A stretch of DNA of 64,000 nt. It comes from Arcuatula senhousia. Taxonomy: Eukaryota; Mollusca; Bivalvia; Mytilida; Mytilidae. The first letter of the stretch is position 1; every line of letters starts with the position of its first letter. The notes below the pieces were generated by a model. It searched no databases. It was given only the letters and a program-made list of their open reading frames with translations, and was not told where the DNA came from. This document shows, one piece after another, positions 1-12,114 of this stretch. The position numbers and the translations under genes are program-made. Where the stretch lies: positions 66,216,867-66,280,866 of the forward strand of contig OZ020303.1 of assembly GCA_963971305.1 (NCBI GenBank). Reading direction: 5' to 3'.

Positions 1-3000
1 GTGTTGCAACAAAAAATTCAAATAGAGAATAAAATTGTACAGAAAAAACCAGGACAAAGTTACATAAAAAAATGAAACATTCAAGACGGAAAACAACACC
101 GAATGAAAAAGCCAGGAAAAAAATCCAGATCTTGGAGACCACATCATTCAAATGTGTGTTTCCTTATTCAACTTTCCAATAACATTTTTTACTTGGAGAC
201 CGAACAACATTTGCAATTCATAATTGGTTTTAAAAAACTATATACTATGGCATCTTAAGGTAAATCCTATTTATTGTCATTTTAGATCGAGAACTATCTA
301 GGGCTACAAAATATGTGGTTCCAACTAAATATTTTGCAGATGTTTTACCATATAATACTAAGATTATTTAAAGTATTCAAAATAAACGGTCGGGGAAAAC
401 AAGACAACCAAAAGATGAAATTGAGATTTGATTTAATAAAAAAATTCTTCATCGAGGAACTAATTGCACGTCTTACTTTTTTAAAACAACTTCCAGACAC
501 AGAAAACGTGTCTACATTTCTGTTCGCATGTTTTTTTTTTCGAGCATCAGCAACCAAACCAACTTGTACCGCGGAAAAAGGGTCATATAATCATAGATCT
601 TTGGCAAAATATATAAATGTCCTCTTTAGATATATTCAATTCTCAAAAATGTCTCACACACAGCTATAACTTCAGGTTAATCAAGCACAAACTTGCACTT
701 TGCTTCAAACGTTTGTTTGACTCACCTGCTGTCCCCCTAACAGGCTTCCCCTTACTAAATATCAAAGCGAATACCCGGAGTGATCTCAGAAAGTAAAGTG
801 TCAAGGGCCTTCGTTTTACATTTGGTTATTTAAGCTAGCCCGAGTTTTTAACAAGAGTGTGTAGTTTTCGAGCCCCAAAACTCTCATTTGTGCATATGAT
901 CCAGATTGGCCATTAAAAAGGGATGTACTCGGCGCAATCGGATTTTAAAATTTCGTTCCCACTTTCAGCGTTATCCAAATTCTCAAAATGGCGATGTAGA
1001 GAAATAAATTACAAGCTTTGATTATAATGTTGGTAAAGTGATCGTAAAACACAGCTACTTCACTTAATTTACAAAGCTAGTTATGACTGTAAATATAAAC
1101 CAGTACAAAATCTTCTTCACTTTACGACTTAATATGGCTCTTACGTCCAAAAACTCAACACAAAATGGTAGTGCACATGTCAAAATTTAGATTTAAAGCC
1201 CAAATCGTACAGGGGTAGACATTGCAGACAGTTATGAAGATATACCACGAGGCAATTGATGGATTGATTTATGAGAACTTTATAACCTTAACCAGAGCTA
1301 TGAGTGGCTATTCCTGCAGTTATGACTACTTGGTTTGTTTGAAGGTTGTCGGGACGAAATTGGAGTAAAAAAGCCAAGTCCATTTTTTTACCTTCAACAG
1401 CATTTGAATGAAGACACATTCTTGATACTGTTAACCGGGAAATTTTTGCGTCGTATTTTTTTTTTCGCGGTTGGACGACTAGATTTTAGTTCGCCCAATT
1501 TTAAAATTGCGCTGCAATGTTATTGTCCATAGCCATCATTGAAAGACAAATATATTCGCGCCGTTTAATCTTCGATCTAGCAATGTCAAAGCGAAAATAA
1601 AACTTCTGCGAAATTCCCCCGGTTAACAGTAAACAAGTGTGTAAAATAGGAAACTGTGATCAAAATCGATCGTCTCTGCTTGCAGCCATTTGCAGTACTT
1701 ATCTAGTAATTTGAAGAAAAAAAATAGCCCCCTCCCCTAAAACAACATTTTAGAATAGAAAATGCATATAGACTTTATGTCACAAATATCGTTTGGAAGT
1801 TTCACGAACATTCATAGGTTTTGGTTGCTGGAACCTAATGCGTAAGGAATGGATGGAGGGACGGACACCCTATCACTCTATACCCCCACATTTTTCAGGG
1901 AGGGGGTGTATAATGTGTGCCAGTATAAAACCGTAAAGAACAAAAATGTGCATAAAATAACCTTAAAAAGAACTAAGATGGGCATAACATATTATACAAG
2001 ACAGGCCGACAAACAATAAAGTGTGGGTTTTCAAACAAGTAAGCTTGCAAAGGAGTACTCGACAAACACGTTGACGTGCAGCAATCGATGTGAACATGTA
2101 TGCATTGTGTTTTTTTTTCCTGACAAAATATCCCAGCCACTTAACAGACTAGAGGATGTATACAATATTCTTTTCATACTTTAAATAAGGAAAGATTTTA
2201 ATCAAAATTCATCTTAAAAGTGATGATAAAATCTAAAGTTATGAAATAGCGGTTATCAATTAGCTTATACATGTCATTACATAATGCAGCCATTGAACCC
2301 TCTTTAGCTAAGTTAATTCTATAATTCAAATTAAAATTTTTCGCGGGGTTGATCTTTTTAAAAGAATAAATCCAGCACAACATTATGTTACAGCCACCAT
2401 TCTTGTCCGTGTCGGATTTGTATAAAGGTAAGAAAAAAGGCATTCGGGGGGGGGGGTGCTTCTGTATCATAGCATAAAACAACTTATCACATCTTTGATT
2501 TTCAAACCGGGAGCCCTCTGACCCAAGAAGCCAGAAGAATCAAACAACCATAATAGAGATAGTTTTTATATATATGATAGCAGTTGCAACAACTACGGAC
2601 GGTACCAATTAATTTATTTTTTCTGTTCTAGAGCTCACACACGAAAAGTTTTTTTAAAATAATTTGCTTTTGTTATTGCTATTTCTGATTGATGTGCTAT
2701 AGAACACTGAAACATAAATTCAACAAACATTCTGAAAGTATTGCAAAACAATACATGTATAGTCCCCTACCGACCTCATATTTCAGTCACTGGTAAAAAT
2801 TTGTGAAACAAAACATAACATAAACTCGATTAGTCTGGATTATATACAACCGATAACAAAAAACTTAAAGAGCAGTAAAGTAAAATTTCTGTCACTTATG
2901 TTCAACGGCCAATTATTCTTGCAAAAATTTGCAAAAATTTGCAGACTAAAACTGATATTGCATTAGAAATCATATGACAAATTTTCATTTTTTTTGTGAA

Positions 3001-3536
3001 CTTTCCCTTTAATCTGCAACTCATCATGCATAGTAGTCTAACATACAAAAAAATCATTTCATCATCTGAAAGCGTTTAGAAAAAAGTGCGGAAAACTGAA
3101 GCGCGACAGACGGACGGTCAGACAGACTGACATGTGGGGACTAATAAAGAACCATAAAGAGAATACCGAACCTTATTAAACTAGCAAGAAGTTAGCTTTT
3201 TAACCACATCTAATAGTAAATGCGATAAGACCTTTCTTTCTTATGTGTGTCAGTGGGTAATGGCTTTCAAAAAAGATAAAAGTTCAAGATATTTCAACTG
3301 GAATGATGAAAGTCGCTCTGCTGTATCCCGGCAGAATTAGCAAGTGCCAACGGTATTCAGAACAACTATGCTGAGCTAAGCATTGAAATATTGGACTGGA
3401 ATTGAATCAAGTTATCGATAGGATAGCCAATGGAAAAACCACATGGTTTCATTTCCCAAGGAATAGAGTCGTTATAGGATGTTTCGACTGTTTGAGAAAT
3501 ACTTTCTCAATTTCGACTATACTAGTCTAGAGAGCC
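1..3536. other. Intergenic, no gene recognised
   Basis: AT-rich sequence with stop codons in all frames. The longest open frames (about 118 and 94 codons) show no recognisable motif or splice structure. Minor features seen are a short direct repeat of GCAAAAATTT near 2920-2942, a G run near 2445-2457, and a low-complexity stretch at 3100-3140 (ACGGACGGTCAGACAGAC) of the kind found in old dispersed repeats. Nothing here is supported as a gene. Confidence 0.6.
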
Positions 3537-3542
3537 ATTACA

Positions 3543-3657
3543 CAGGCGCGGATTCAGGCGGGGCCTGATATGATTTTTTTTCATGAAATAATAAAAAAAC
3601 AGGCCAAATATTCAATACCCGCGCCCCCTCTAATCGAAAATCCTGGACCCGCGCCTG
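3543..3657. mobile_element. hAT-like MITE, 115 bp
   Basis: Starts CAGGCGCGGATTCAGG and ends CCTGGACCCGCGCCTG, imperfect terminal inverted repeats of about 16 bp. It is flanked by the direct repeat ATTACA (3537-3542 and 3658-3663), a 6-bp target-site duplication. CAG...CTG ends resemble hAT elements, whose usual duplication is 8 bp; the 6-bp size recurs in two other elements of this window. Non-coding. Confidence 0.7.
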
Positions 3658-3663
3658 ATTACA

Positions 3664-4757
3664 TCTTTCTCAATTCTGTTATGATTTGTTTATGTTTTCA
3701 TATTTGTGCACATTTAGGCTCGAAGAGACATAGGAAACCAAAGGTAAAAAAAAATAATAAAAATAAAAAACTAATTTCCAATACGGCAAATTAGTTTGAG
3801 TTGGCACCCACAAATTAATTTTTCAAAAAACCGTTTACATACTAGTAAACCAATGTTCCAGCCATCGAGGTCATATAGATGTAGTGAACTTCCTTTACTG
3901 AAAGTTTAATTTGTCATCGGTCTTTTGGGATTCAAATAAGAAATTCCAGTGACATAATTGACCTAATGGATATGACTCGCTTTGAAATTTCACTTTTTTA
4001 TTTCCTAGACTAGAGATCCAAAAGATGTCCCCAGCTTCCGTCACGTGACCGGGTTTCTGCTAAAAACATCCGTATCGTTTTGATTTGTAGTGCCGAGTGT
4101 TTAAGTGTACGCGGATATTCGTACTTGTAAATCTTCAATGAAAACTCAAACGAGGAAACACATTTTCTACATAGTCTGTGGTAATTAACCTCCGCACGTT
4201 TCTCAGAAATTACCAAACACAACCCCGACTTTTAACTAATTCATTAACAAAAAGTTATAATACAGGAAATTCAATATACAATTATCAAAAAGACTGGTTA
4301 GTCAAATACTAGTATACGTTTTTTAAGTACTGGTAGTTTTAACATTTTCGTCATAGCGACTCTGCATGCACCCTCAGGGCCTCGGGGTCAGTCTTGGGCT
4401 AAAGAGATAAAATATTCGAACTCTAAATCGTATTGTTCTTTCGATTATGTATTTTTTAAAATTCATTTCATGTTATACGCTTAAAAATATACTCATCTGG
4501 CATATTTGCTTGCCAGTTAAAGTCCGCTTTTTATTGCTTTCCCCGGCCACCAATCGATAGAGATGCGTTGCTTTAAAGTGTTAAATGGGGAAGCTTTTAT
4601 TTTGCGCACCAGGGTCGTCAAGCCATGGAACCTAGTCAAAAGACATAGTGGCTCATTGTATGGCAAAAATGCTACGTTCTTGCACATGTTCACACTGTTG
4701 TGAGTTTCGCAGTGAGTAGGAATCAAAATACCCATTGACCTTTACGTTCTCATCCAA
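3664..4757. other. Intergenic, nothing recognised
   Basis: No gene, tandem repeat or clear element ends were found. Short open frames on the minus strand near 4010-4222 and 4517-4735 show no domain signature. Confidence 0.5.
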
Positions 4758-5835
4758 TTTTGGCTCCCCCGAACCGAAGGTCCATGTGAGAAATTGCAAT
4801 GACTTTGCGTCTGTCGTCATCTGTCAACATGTTTAAAAAATCTTCTCCTGTGAACTACTGAATAGAATTTAATAAAACTTGGGATGATTGATTCTTAGGG
4901 TGTCCTGCACGAAAGTTATGATTTTACGTAAAAAAAACATGGATGCTGAAATTAGACCGAAAGGGCCAGACTACTGTTTTAGCTTATGAATAAAAAAATA
5001 TTTATGAAAAGAGAAAATCTGGTGAATCTTTCTTTTTCAGCATCAATTGCTCTTCGAAATTCTTCATTGGGTCGCAGTTGTCAGATGATAGGGTTGTTGC
5101 CCTTTAAAGGTTATAAATAGTTTTTTCACGTGCATGAGTCCTATAAAAATTGGGAGGGAAGCTTAAGGGTACATTTATTTTGTTTTACCTTTGTTCGTCC
5201 GTCCGTCCCGCGAGTTTTCTGGACTTTATTTCCACATTCTTGCAGATATTGAGCTCATTTTTGTAATGTGGTCTATAATTATTCGTTACAGATTGAGTTT
5301 ACATTTCGTTCCGATTCGATTATTTTCACTAAAATTATGGCCCTTGGACATTAAAAATTTAACGAAAACAACAGTTTTCCTTTTTTCTACATGCTTGCAG
5401 ATATTGAGCTTATTTTTGGCATGTGAATCTATCATGATGTGTTACAGATCGAGTTTGTGTTTCGTTCTGGTTCGCAGACTTTCACCGAAATTATGGCCCT
5501 TTGATTTTTTTAGAGTTATTTTTTATTCAAACATTGCGGGGCATCATCTATGTTTTACGTACACAAACAACTACCTGTGGTTTAATAGTGAAGATGAACT
5601 GATACTGGGCAGCGGGGGCATTACCTTTTCTTCAACAATGTAATTCATATGTTTGCCCTCAAGATTGCAGATAGAAAAAAGCTATTGCTTGCTTAAACCT
5701 TCAGCTCATTTAGCTCTACAAAAGTCTCCTTTGGGTCGAAGTTGTAAGATGATACGGGTAATATTTAGCTCATGGAAGAAACCCATATCATGCATATATC
5801 TTAAAGACCAGATGAGTGATTGAAGCTCGTTTTCT
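4758..5835 (+). mobile_element. Degenerate HINE-like element, family A, interrupted
   Basis: The first part (4758-5151) matches the head of family A (ACCGAAGGTCCATGTGAG, then TAATAAAACTTGG and the CATCAATTGCTCT block). The tail resumes at about 5662 (GATTGCAGATAGAAAAAAGC) and ends in the eroded terminus AGACCAGATGAGTGATT at 5812-5828. The middle is replaced by a different repeat, described separately. Comparison with the fuller copy at 5899-7552 gives the boundaries. It is older than that copy, judging by its divergence. Confidence 0.65.
5152..5661 (+). repeat. Inserted tandem repeat (family F), about 160-bp units
   Basis: Sits inside the degenerate family A element. It has a GTTCGTCCGTCCGTCC head and two diverged units of about 160 bp, each carrying TTGCAGATATTGAGCT, GTTACAGAT(T/C)GAGTTT and AAAATTATGGCCCTT-like blocks. 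The tail is GCGGGGGCATTACC. The layout (CGTC-rich head, 160-bp core units, GGGGGCAT tail) matches the other HINE-like families here. The 150-codon open frame across it is a by-product of the repeat. Confidence 0.55.
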
Positions 5836-5853
5836 CTACTTCCTAAACTTTAT

Positions 5854-7625
5854 CAGTCTGATTAAAATACAGACCTTCAATGTCGCTCCCCCCTTTTTAG
5901 CTCACCTGGACCGAAGGTCCATGTGAGCTATTACCATCACTTGGCGTCCGTCGTCGTCGTCGTCGTCTGTTAACAATTTTTCAAAAATCTTCTCCTCTGA
6001 AACTACCAAACAGAATTTAATGAAACTTGGTATGAATGATCCTTAGGGTGTCCTGCACCAAACTTGTGTTTTGATTTTTGATCCGTTAAAAAACATGGCC
6101 GCCGTTACTAAAAATAGACTAGGGGGTCAGACTACTGTTTTTGGCTTATAAATCAAAAAGTATAAGAGATAGAGGAAATCTGAGGCCACGCTACTGATTC
6201 AGCATCAAAAGCTCTACAAAAGTCTCCATTTGGTCAAAGTTGTCAGATGACCCCTTATAGGGGTTACGGCCCCTTGAAGGTGAAAAATAGCATTTTTTCA
6301 TGTTTTTGGCCTACAGAATGAAAACTATTGCAGATAGAGATTAGCTGTTGCTTGCTTAAATGTTCAGCTCATTTAACTCTACAAAATTCTCCATAGGGTT
6401 GAAGTTGTCAGATGACCCCTTATAGGGGTTACGGCCCCTTAAAGGTGAAAAATAGCCATTTTTCATGTTTTTGGCCTACAGAATGAAAACTATTGCAGAT
6501 AGAGATTAGCTGTTGCTTGCTTAAATGTTTAGCTCATTTAGCTCTACAAAAGTCTCCATAGGGTCGAAGTTGTCAGATAACCCCTTACAGGGGTTACGGC
6601 CCCTGAAAAATAGAGTTTTTTCATGTTTTTGTCCTACAGAATGAAAACTATTGCAGATAGAGATTAGCTGTTGCTTGCTTAGATGTTCAGCTCATTTAGC
6701 TCTACAAAATTTTCTATAGGGTCGAAGTTGTCAGATGATCCCTTATAGGGGTTACGGCCCCTGAAAAATAGCGATTTTTCATGTTTTTGGCCTACAGAAT
6801 GAAAACTATTGCAGATAGAGATTAGCTGTTGCTTGCTTAAATGTTCAGCGCATTTAGCTTTACAAAATTCTCCATAGGGTCGAAGTTGTCAGATGACCCC
6901 TTATAGGGATTACGGCCCCTGAAAAATAGCGATTTTTCATGTTTTTGTCTTATAAAATGAAAACTATTGCAGATAGAGATTAGCTGTTGCTTGCTTAAAT
7001 GTTCAGCTCATTTAGCTCTACAAAATTGTCCATAGGGTTGAAGTTGTCAGATGACCCCTTATAGGGGTTACGGCCCCTGAAAAATAGCGATTTCTCATGT
7101 TTTTAGCCTACAGAATGAAAACTATTGCAGATAGAGATTAGCTGTTGCTTGCTTAAATGTTCAGCTCATTTAGCTCTACAAAATTCTTCATAGGGTAGAA
7201 GTTGTCAGGTGACCCCTTACAGGGGTTACAGCCTTTGAAAAAAGCGATTTTTCATGTTTTTGGCCTACAGAATGAAAACTATTGCAGATAGAGATTAGCT
7301 GTTGCTTGCTTAAATGTTCAGCTCATTTAACTCTACAAAAGTCTCCATAGGGTCGAAGTTGTCAGTAACTCCTTATAGGGGTTATGGCCCCTTATAGGTG
7401 AAAAATGGTGTTTTTGGCCTATAGAATGAAAACTATTGCAGGTAGAGAAAAGCTGTTGCTTGCTTAAATGTTCAGCTCATTTAGCTCTACAAAAGTATAG
7501 GGTCAACATCAAGACCAGGTGAGCGATTCAGGCTCCTGGGAGCCTCTTGTTTGCTTGTCCGCTCGTTGAAGCGGACGAGCAAAAAAGGGGGAGCGACATT
7601 GAAGGTCTGTATTCTAATCAGACTG
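5854..7625. mobile_element. MITE with 45-bp TIRs and 10-bp TSD, filled by a HINE
   Basis: The left end (5854-5898) begins CAGTCTGATTAAAATACAGA and reads on through GTCGCTCCCCCC. The right end (7580-7625) is its inverted complement with one mismatch and one indel. The direct repeat TAAACTTTAT flanks both sides (5844-5853 and 7626-7635), a 10-bp target-site duplication. Without the family A element inside it the MITE would be only about 120 bp, with a small central hairpin (GTCCGCTCGTTGAAGCGGAC). The TSD size fits Mutator-like elements best; there is no transposase. Confidence 0.8.
5899..7552 (+). mobile_element. HINE-like element, family A, eight tandem core units
   Basis: Runs from AGCTCACCTGGACC to CCAGGTGAGCGATTCAGG, short subterminal inverted repeats, followed by the palindrome GGCTCCTGGGAGCC and a CTCTTGTT end. 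The head has a (GTC)n run at about 5945-5967 and TGAAACTTGGTATGAATGAT. The core has eight units of 157-166 bp, each with CAGATGACCCCTTATAGG-like sequence (about 6246, 6408, 6574, 6731, 6891, 7048, 7206 and 7363). Inserted into a T run without a target duplication. This is the anatomy described for Helentron-derived INE elements and bivalve pearl elements. Non-coding. Confidence 0.75.
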
Positions 7626-7635
7626 TAAACTTTAT

Positions 7636-9321
7636 ATGTTTATTTCTATCATTTCATTCATGTATATCCCTATAACCAAGCCGAATTGATCTTCGAAATT
7701 GTTTGAGGCACAGATAACGTAAAGAATGCATCCAAAGGACAAACATTGAGCATTTAGACGAATAGAATTGGTTGGCTTTATATAGGCTACACCTTTTATT
7801 GTAATTTGTTTTGTCTAAACCTTTCAAAAACCGAAACAAAACCAAATAAAAAAGAGACAAACATTAAGTTTCATCGATATTTTATCAAATGTATAAACTT
7901 TTTTGATTTTCGTTCTGACGTTTTCGACCCTATATTTCAATTACGACCAATCCATCAGGCAATCTCATGCAGTAGTAATAAAAGCTAGAATAAATTATCT
8001 TCAGTAAATAAACAAGAGGAGATTTGGAGTGGTAGTATATCAAGATGATTACATGTAATAATTTATTTTGAGATATTGGAATCAAATATTTGCCAATCAC
8101 AGATCGTAAAAAGTCACCTTAAAGTCGCTACCAGCTATTTTAACAATTTGGGACTACCTGTGGGTTTTTTTTCAGGTACGTTCACTGTGGTTTAGTCTCA
8201 TGAAGTTTTGGTTTGGAAAGAAATATTTGGTTATCTTTGGAAAAATTAAACAAAATTAATATTGGAAGCTTCCAAGAAACCAAGGGCGACCCGAGAAAAA
8301 AAAACAAAACTGAATAGGTTTCAAATTTGATTCTTTACATGAAAAGATGGTAAAAGAAATAAAGAAAATATTTTAAAAGGTTCTTGGCGGGACAAAGTTT
8401 CTCTGACTTTTTCATAGGTTTTGCATTATTGCTATTATAAGATATTAAAATCCATGAAAGAATAAAAAGGAATTGATAAAGCATTGTTAATAACTTCTGT
8501 GTGATATATACTCAAGATATTGATAAAAAGAAATTTTGTGGTTTCTTGGGGGAAAAAAACCCTCTATTTTATTGATAAAATCCAGAGGATTCTGATAGAA
8601 AAATGACAGAATCCCAAAACAAGCCCATCCTGAATAACTCACAACATTGATCCACGCGATTCCCATATCCGCCTTATTAAATTGGTTTCATACCAATCGG
8701 GCATTTGTCACTCAGAATTGCAGAGGTATGTTGATAAAGTTTATAGCAAAAACGCATATTTGGGATTCGCATCTGTCCCCATGCAGACAATTCTAAAATT
8801 TAAGACCGAGCAGAATACTTTTGAACGTATCTGTTTTATGTGTTTTACCCGTAACACCGCTCAGTTCCAAAAAAAAAAAAAAAAAAAAAAAGGACTTGTG
8901 TAAAATTACATTGACTTATAGAAAACTAAGTAAGTAATGAATAATACAGGTCCGCCTATATTTTGGCTTTCTAATGCCCCCCTTCCCGGTTTCGATGATA
9001 AGGGATGTGTACTGTTTTCTTGTGTCTGTAATTTTGTACTTTCGTCACACATTTATTTTTCAAGTGGGGGCATCACCGCGGGCACCGACACCCAGATCTT
9101 GTTGTATTCTATTTACAGATCTTTGATTTCGTCATTCATTCATTTTCTATCATCATTGCACTTTCGTTGAGACATTTTGCAGCACACTGTACATAACGCA
9201 TTGACATTTTTGGTACCATATTTTTAAAATTTATTTGGTATTTTACACGTGACGAAAGTTTGTTTGTTTGCTTTAGGGTTAAGTCTTCTTGTATTTTTTG
9301 TGATTGAATTGTGATAAACAT
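7636..9321. other. Intergenic, no gene recognised
   Basis: AT-rich, with no domain-bearing frame. A 23-base poly(A) run lies at 8869-8891, possibly the tail of a lost retroposed sequence, but no target-site duplication could be identified. The last few hundred bases lie downstream of the minus-strand TRIM-like gene. Confidence 0.5.
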
Positions 9322-9327
9322 TTTATT
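9322..9327 (-). terminator. Polyadenylation signal of the TRIM-like gene
   Basis: TTTATT on the plus strand reads AATAAA on the minus strand, about 95 bases past the stop codon of the TRIM-like gene. It is the nearest canonical signal and is well placed. Confidence 0.5.
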
Positions 9328-9422
9328 GTTTCTAACTTTTATTTCTTAAATCTTCTAAGTAACAAAGTAAAATACATTCTTTTTATCTGATTTTCTAAAT
9401 GTGCATTTAGAGTTATCTTTCT

Positions 9423-11210
9423 TTACTTGTTAAAGGTATAAACTTGGATTTGCATTCCATCATTGTTGATCACCAAGAGTTTCTGTGCATCAACGTTGAA
9501 ATCCAGGTCCCAGGGGAAATTTATGCCTTTATCCAATACAACCGACTGTAAACCTTTGTTCGACAGACGATGTATGTTGGCGGACTCATAACCGGCGACA
9601 AAGACGTGACCAGCGTCGTCGGCAGCCAAACCGGTCGGGCCTACCAAACCAGCAGACTTGCAAACGTACTGCGATCGTTCGGTGGCGATGCATTGTACTT
9701 CATCTTGGTTATTACTCGTCCAATAGATGCACCCCGACCGATCGACACTGATGAAAAATGGATCATATTTTGTGTTGATTTTCAAAAAGGCGCTGCCGTT
9801 CAGATCTAGAATGCTGATTTTGCAGTATCCATTCCTGACAACAACTTGGTCATGAACGCAGGCGATCGCCGTGCATTTCCCTCCTGGACGTAGGAATTTG
9901 TCTGGTTTGCACTCACCATCAACCATGGTGAAGATCTGGATTCCTCTTTCACCAGCGGTAACAAGTGCCCGGTTGTCCGAACCTTTGGCGACATCGTGAG
10001 GGAAATACAGCAATGGGATTCGCTGAGTGATTGACCCGAACAGGTTACTACGGTAAAGACATCTACTGTGAGAATCACAAAGAAGTAGGTGTCTCGGTGA
10101 TACGAAGCATCCTCGGGAAATGGATATATTCTCACCAAAAGCAGCGCTAGTTTCGAAATTTGTGTAAAGAACCAACTGGATTTCATCTCGATAAATGGGT
10201 ATCAGTCTATCAAAGCTGATTTCGATATCTCGCTGTGTTGCTATTGACCCTCGAGTTGATGGTCGATACTTTTTCCTGATCGTTGCCGGGCTTTCCCTGG
10301 TTGTTGTTCGAGGAGTTATTTTCAATTCTTCTACACCGATGCTACGCAACTTGTTAACTTTGATATCTACCCAGCCAAACGATTTGTCTAGTATTTGCAC
10401 TAGGGACTCATTCTTCGTGAATTCGATTTCTAGAGGTTTGTTTTTCTCAGCATAACTGTTAATAATATCATTGATTCGGTCATGACCGTAGTCAAATTTT
10501 TTGACAATGATAAACTTGTACGGGTCAGACGCGTGTTTCTGAAGAAGCTGGACGTCACTTTCGTGTATGGTCATGAGTTCTTTGTTCCTTTGGAGGTCAG
10601 CTATCTCCTCTTTGATTTGCTGAACACACGAGTCGTGTTTCTGGGTCAAACTTGAAAGCAGGTCTTTTTCCAGCCTGGAAAGTAGGTCCATTATATCTTC
10701 CTTCATTTTCTTCACGGATTCTTCGATCTCCGTCTTCTGATCATCTAGCTTTGAGATGTTTTCCTTTTTAATGGTAATAAGTTGGTCCAAAGACTCGGCA
10801 AGCTTAGCAGCCTGGCGTTGCATGCTCTCAAAGTGATCCATCTTCGAATTCTCGTATTTCTGACGGATAGACAACTGGTCGATATCGGTGATGTTTTTAC
10901 AATCTTTATGGCTGTGCAAGAGGCAGGTTTGGCAAAGAAGTTGGTCATGGATGTTGCAGAAAAATGCAAGCCTCAGATCGGAGTGTAAACTACACATAAA
11001 GGAAGTCGACAAAAGGAATGAACCTGTATTCTTAATCTCCTTGAGGCGAATTAGCTTGTGAGACGTAGTGAATTTCGACTTTTTATGGACCTTAGCACAA
11101 TTGTCGCATAAGGCTTCGACACAGTCGCAACACCAATGCTTGGACTGAGCGGTTTCATTGTCTCGCAAACAAGCCGCGCAGGACGATATGTCAGTCCGTT
11201 CTTTCTCCAT
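9423..11210 (-). CDS. TRIM-like protein: two B-boxes, coiled coil, NHL-like propeller
   Basis: A 595-residue protein in one uninterrupted coding exon. The first B-box covers about residues 11-51 (C11, C14, C27/C28, C30, C35, C38, H42, H51) and the second about 73-104 (C73-x2-H76, C85, H88, C93-x2-C96, H99, H101). Residues about 125-240 are charged, heptad-rich coiled coil; about 320-360 is a Ser/Thr/Arg linker. Residues about 385-595 resemble an NHL-type beta-propeller (GPTGLAADDAGHVFVAG, FFISVDRSGCIYW). There is no RING finger ahead of the B-boxes, so ubiquitin-ligase activity is not indicated. RING-less B-box/NHL proteins are strongly expanded in bivalves and are often linked to innate immunity; the role here is inferred. 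An open frame extends 31 codons upstream, but TTTTTCAG directly precedes ATG 11210, so an upstream 5' UTR exon is spliced on and this ATG is the likely start. Confidence 0.85.
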   Translation of the reverse strand: MEKERTDISSCAACLRDNETAQSKHWCCDCVEALCDNCAKVHKKSKFTTSHKLIRLKEIKNTGSFLLSTSFMCSLHSDLRLAFFCNIHDQLLCQTCLLHSHKDCKNITDIDQLSIRQKYENSKMDHFESMQRQAAKLAESLDQLITIKKENISKLDDQKTEIEESVKKMKEDIMDLLSRLEKDLLSSLTQKHDSCVQQIKEEIADLQRNKELMTIHESDVQLLQKHASDPYKFIIVKKFDYGHDRINDIINSYAEKNKPLEIEFTKNESLVQILDKSFGWVDIKVNKLRSIGVEELKITPRTTTRESPATIRKKYRPSTRGSIATQRDIEISFDRLIPIYRDEIQLVLYTNFETSAAFGENISISRGCFVSPRHLLLCDSHSRCLYRSNLFGSITQRIPLLYFPHDVAKGSDNRALVTAGERGIQIFTMVDGECKPDKFLRPGGKCTAIACVHDQVVVRNGYCKISILDLNGSAFLKINTKYDPFFISVDRSGCIYWTSNNQDEVQCIATERSQYVCKSAGLVGPTGLAADDAGHVFVAGYESANIHRLSNKGLQSVVLDKGINFPWDLDFNVDAQKLLVINNDGMQIQVYTFNK

Positions 11211-11346
11211 CTGAAAAATGAACAGGAATGATTTTGAATAACAAAAATTGGCATCATGCAATTGAGTTGGACACATAAAGTAAACATGATTAGTTTGGCT
11301 CAATATTAATGTTTTTTTTCCATATTTTTACGGACTTTCGAAAAGG

Positions 11347-11378
<32 letters not shown>

Positions 11379-11824
11379 GTTGGGGTTTTACGCCCTTGCA
11401 ACGCTATAAAGGTTATTTATATAGGCGAAGAACATGACAAGGTTGATTAAATTAACATGAAACGATGATGACAAATGAAATATGGGATTGGGAAGGAAAA
11501 TAAAGGAACAGAAAATTTTGAAGACCGCCGAAATTTAAAGGGGAGATGTGAGTAGGGGCGGAAAATTTTGCCTATGTGGTGCACTACTTTGTGGTCCACA
11601 AATGGGTCTTTTACGTGCATGAAGCGTGGCACTCTCCACACAAGTTGGCCCACTATGGTCAGCGGTCAGTGTATCCGTATAAAAGACCTGACAACCCCGC
11701 CGACGAGGGTTATCCTATTCAGCCACATAGGGTACACACTTGGTTGCTCTGTGGGCTGAGCACTGACCCGACGTCAGAATCCCAAGACCCTTAGTCGCCT
11801 CTTACGACAAGCGGCCCCGCACGG
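11347..11824 (+). repeat. Dispersed invertebrate repeat with (TTGA)n head
   Basis: Starts with a TTGA microsatellite (11347-11378), then GGGGTTTTACGCCCTTGCAACG. It ends with the TTAGTCGCCTCTTACGACA block (11792-11810) that recurs in many invertebrate dispersed repeats. In between is a non-coding stretch with short frames and no recognised domain. SINE or MITE status cannot be settled here because no target-site duplication was seen. Confidence 0.5.
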
Positions 11825-12072
11825 GAACATTTGAAAAGGAAATACAGCCGTGTGGAGGTCGTAGAAAGCTTCCCCGTGCTTCAGTTGTATGCTCTTATAT
11901 ATTTTCGAGTACTGGAATATGTGTTTGAAAGACACAGTTTACATATTTCCAAAATTTGACAACGTTTGGCTGTTTCTTTAAAAATTGATAGATTTATCTG
12001 TTTGGTCATTGTTGTAATATTTTTTCTAATCAAATCTAATATTCTACCGGTTTTCCAAGTTTTCTACTCCTA

Positions 12073-12114
12073 GCGTGTCTAATGAAGGTTAATCCAGAAA
12101 AGCGCTTCACACGC
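12073..12114 (+). ncRNA. Hammerhead ribozyme, copy 1 (core mutated)
   Basis: GCGTGT (12073-12078) pairs with ACACGC (12109-12114) as stem I. The catalytic box reads CTAATGA instead of CTGATGA, replacing the core G5 residue, so this copy should not cleave. Stem II (GG/CC), GAAA (12097-12100) and the tiny stem III (AAG/CTT) are unchanged. Confidence 0.65.
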
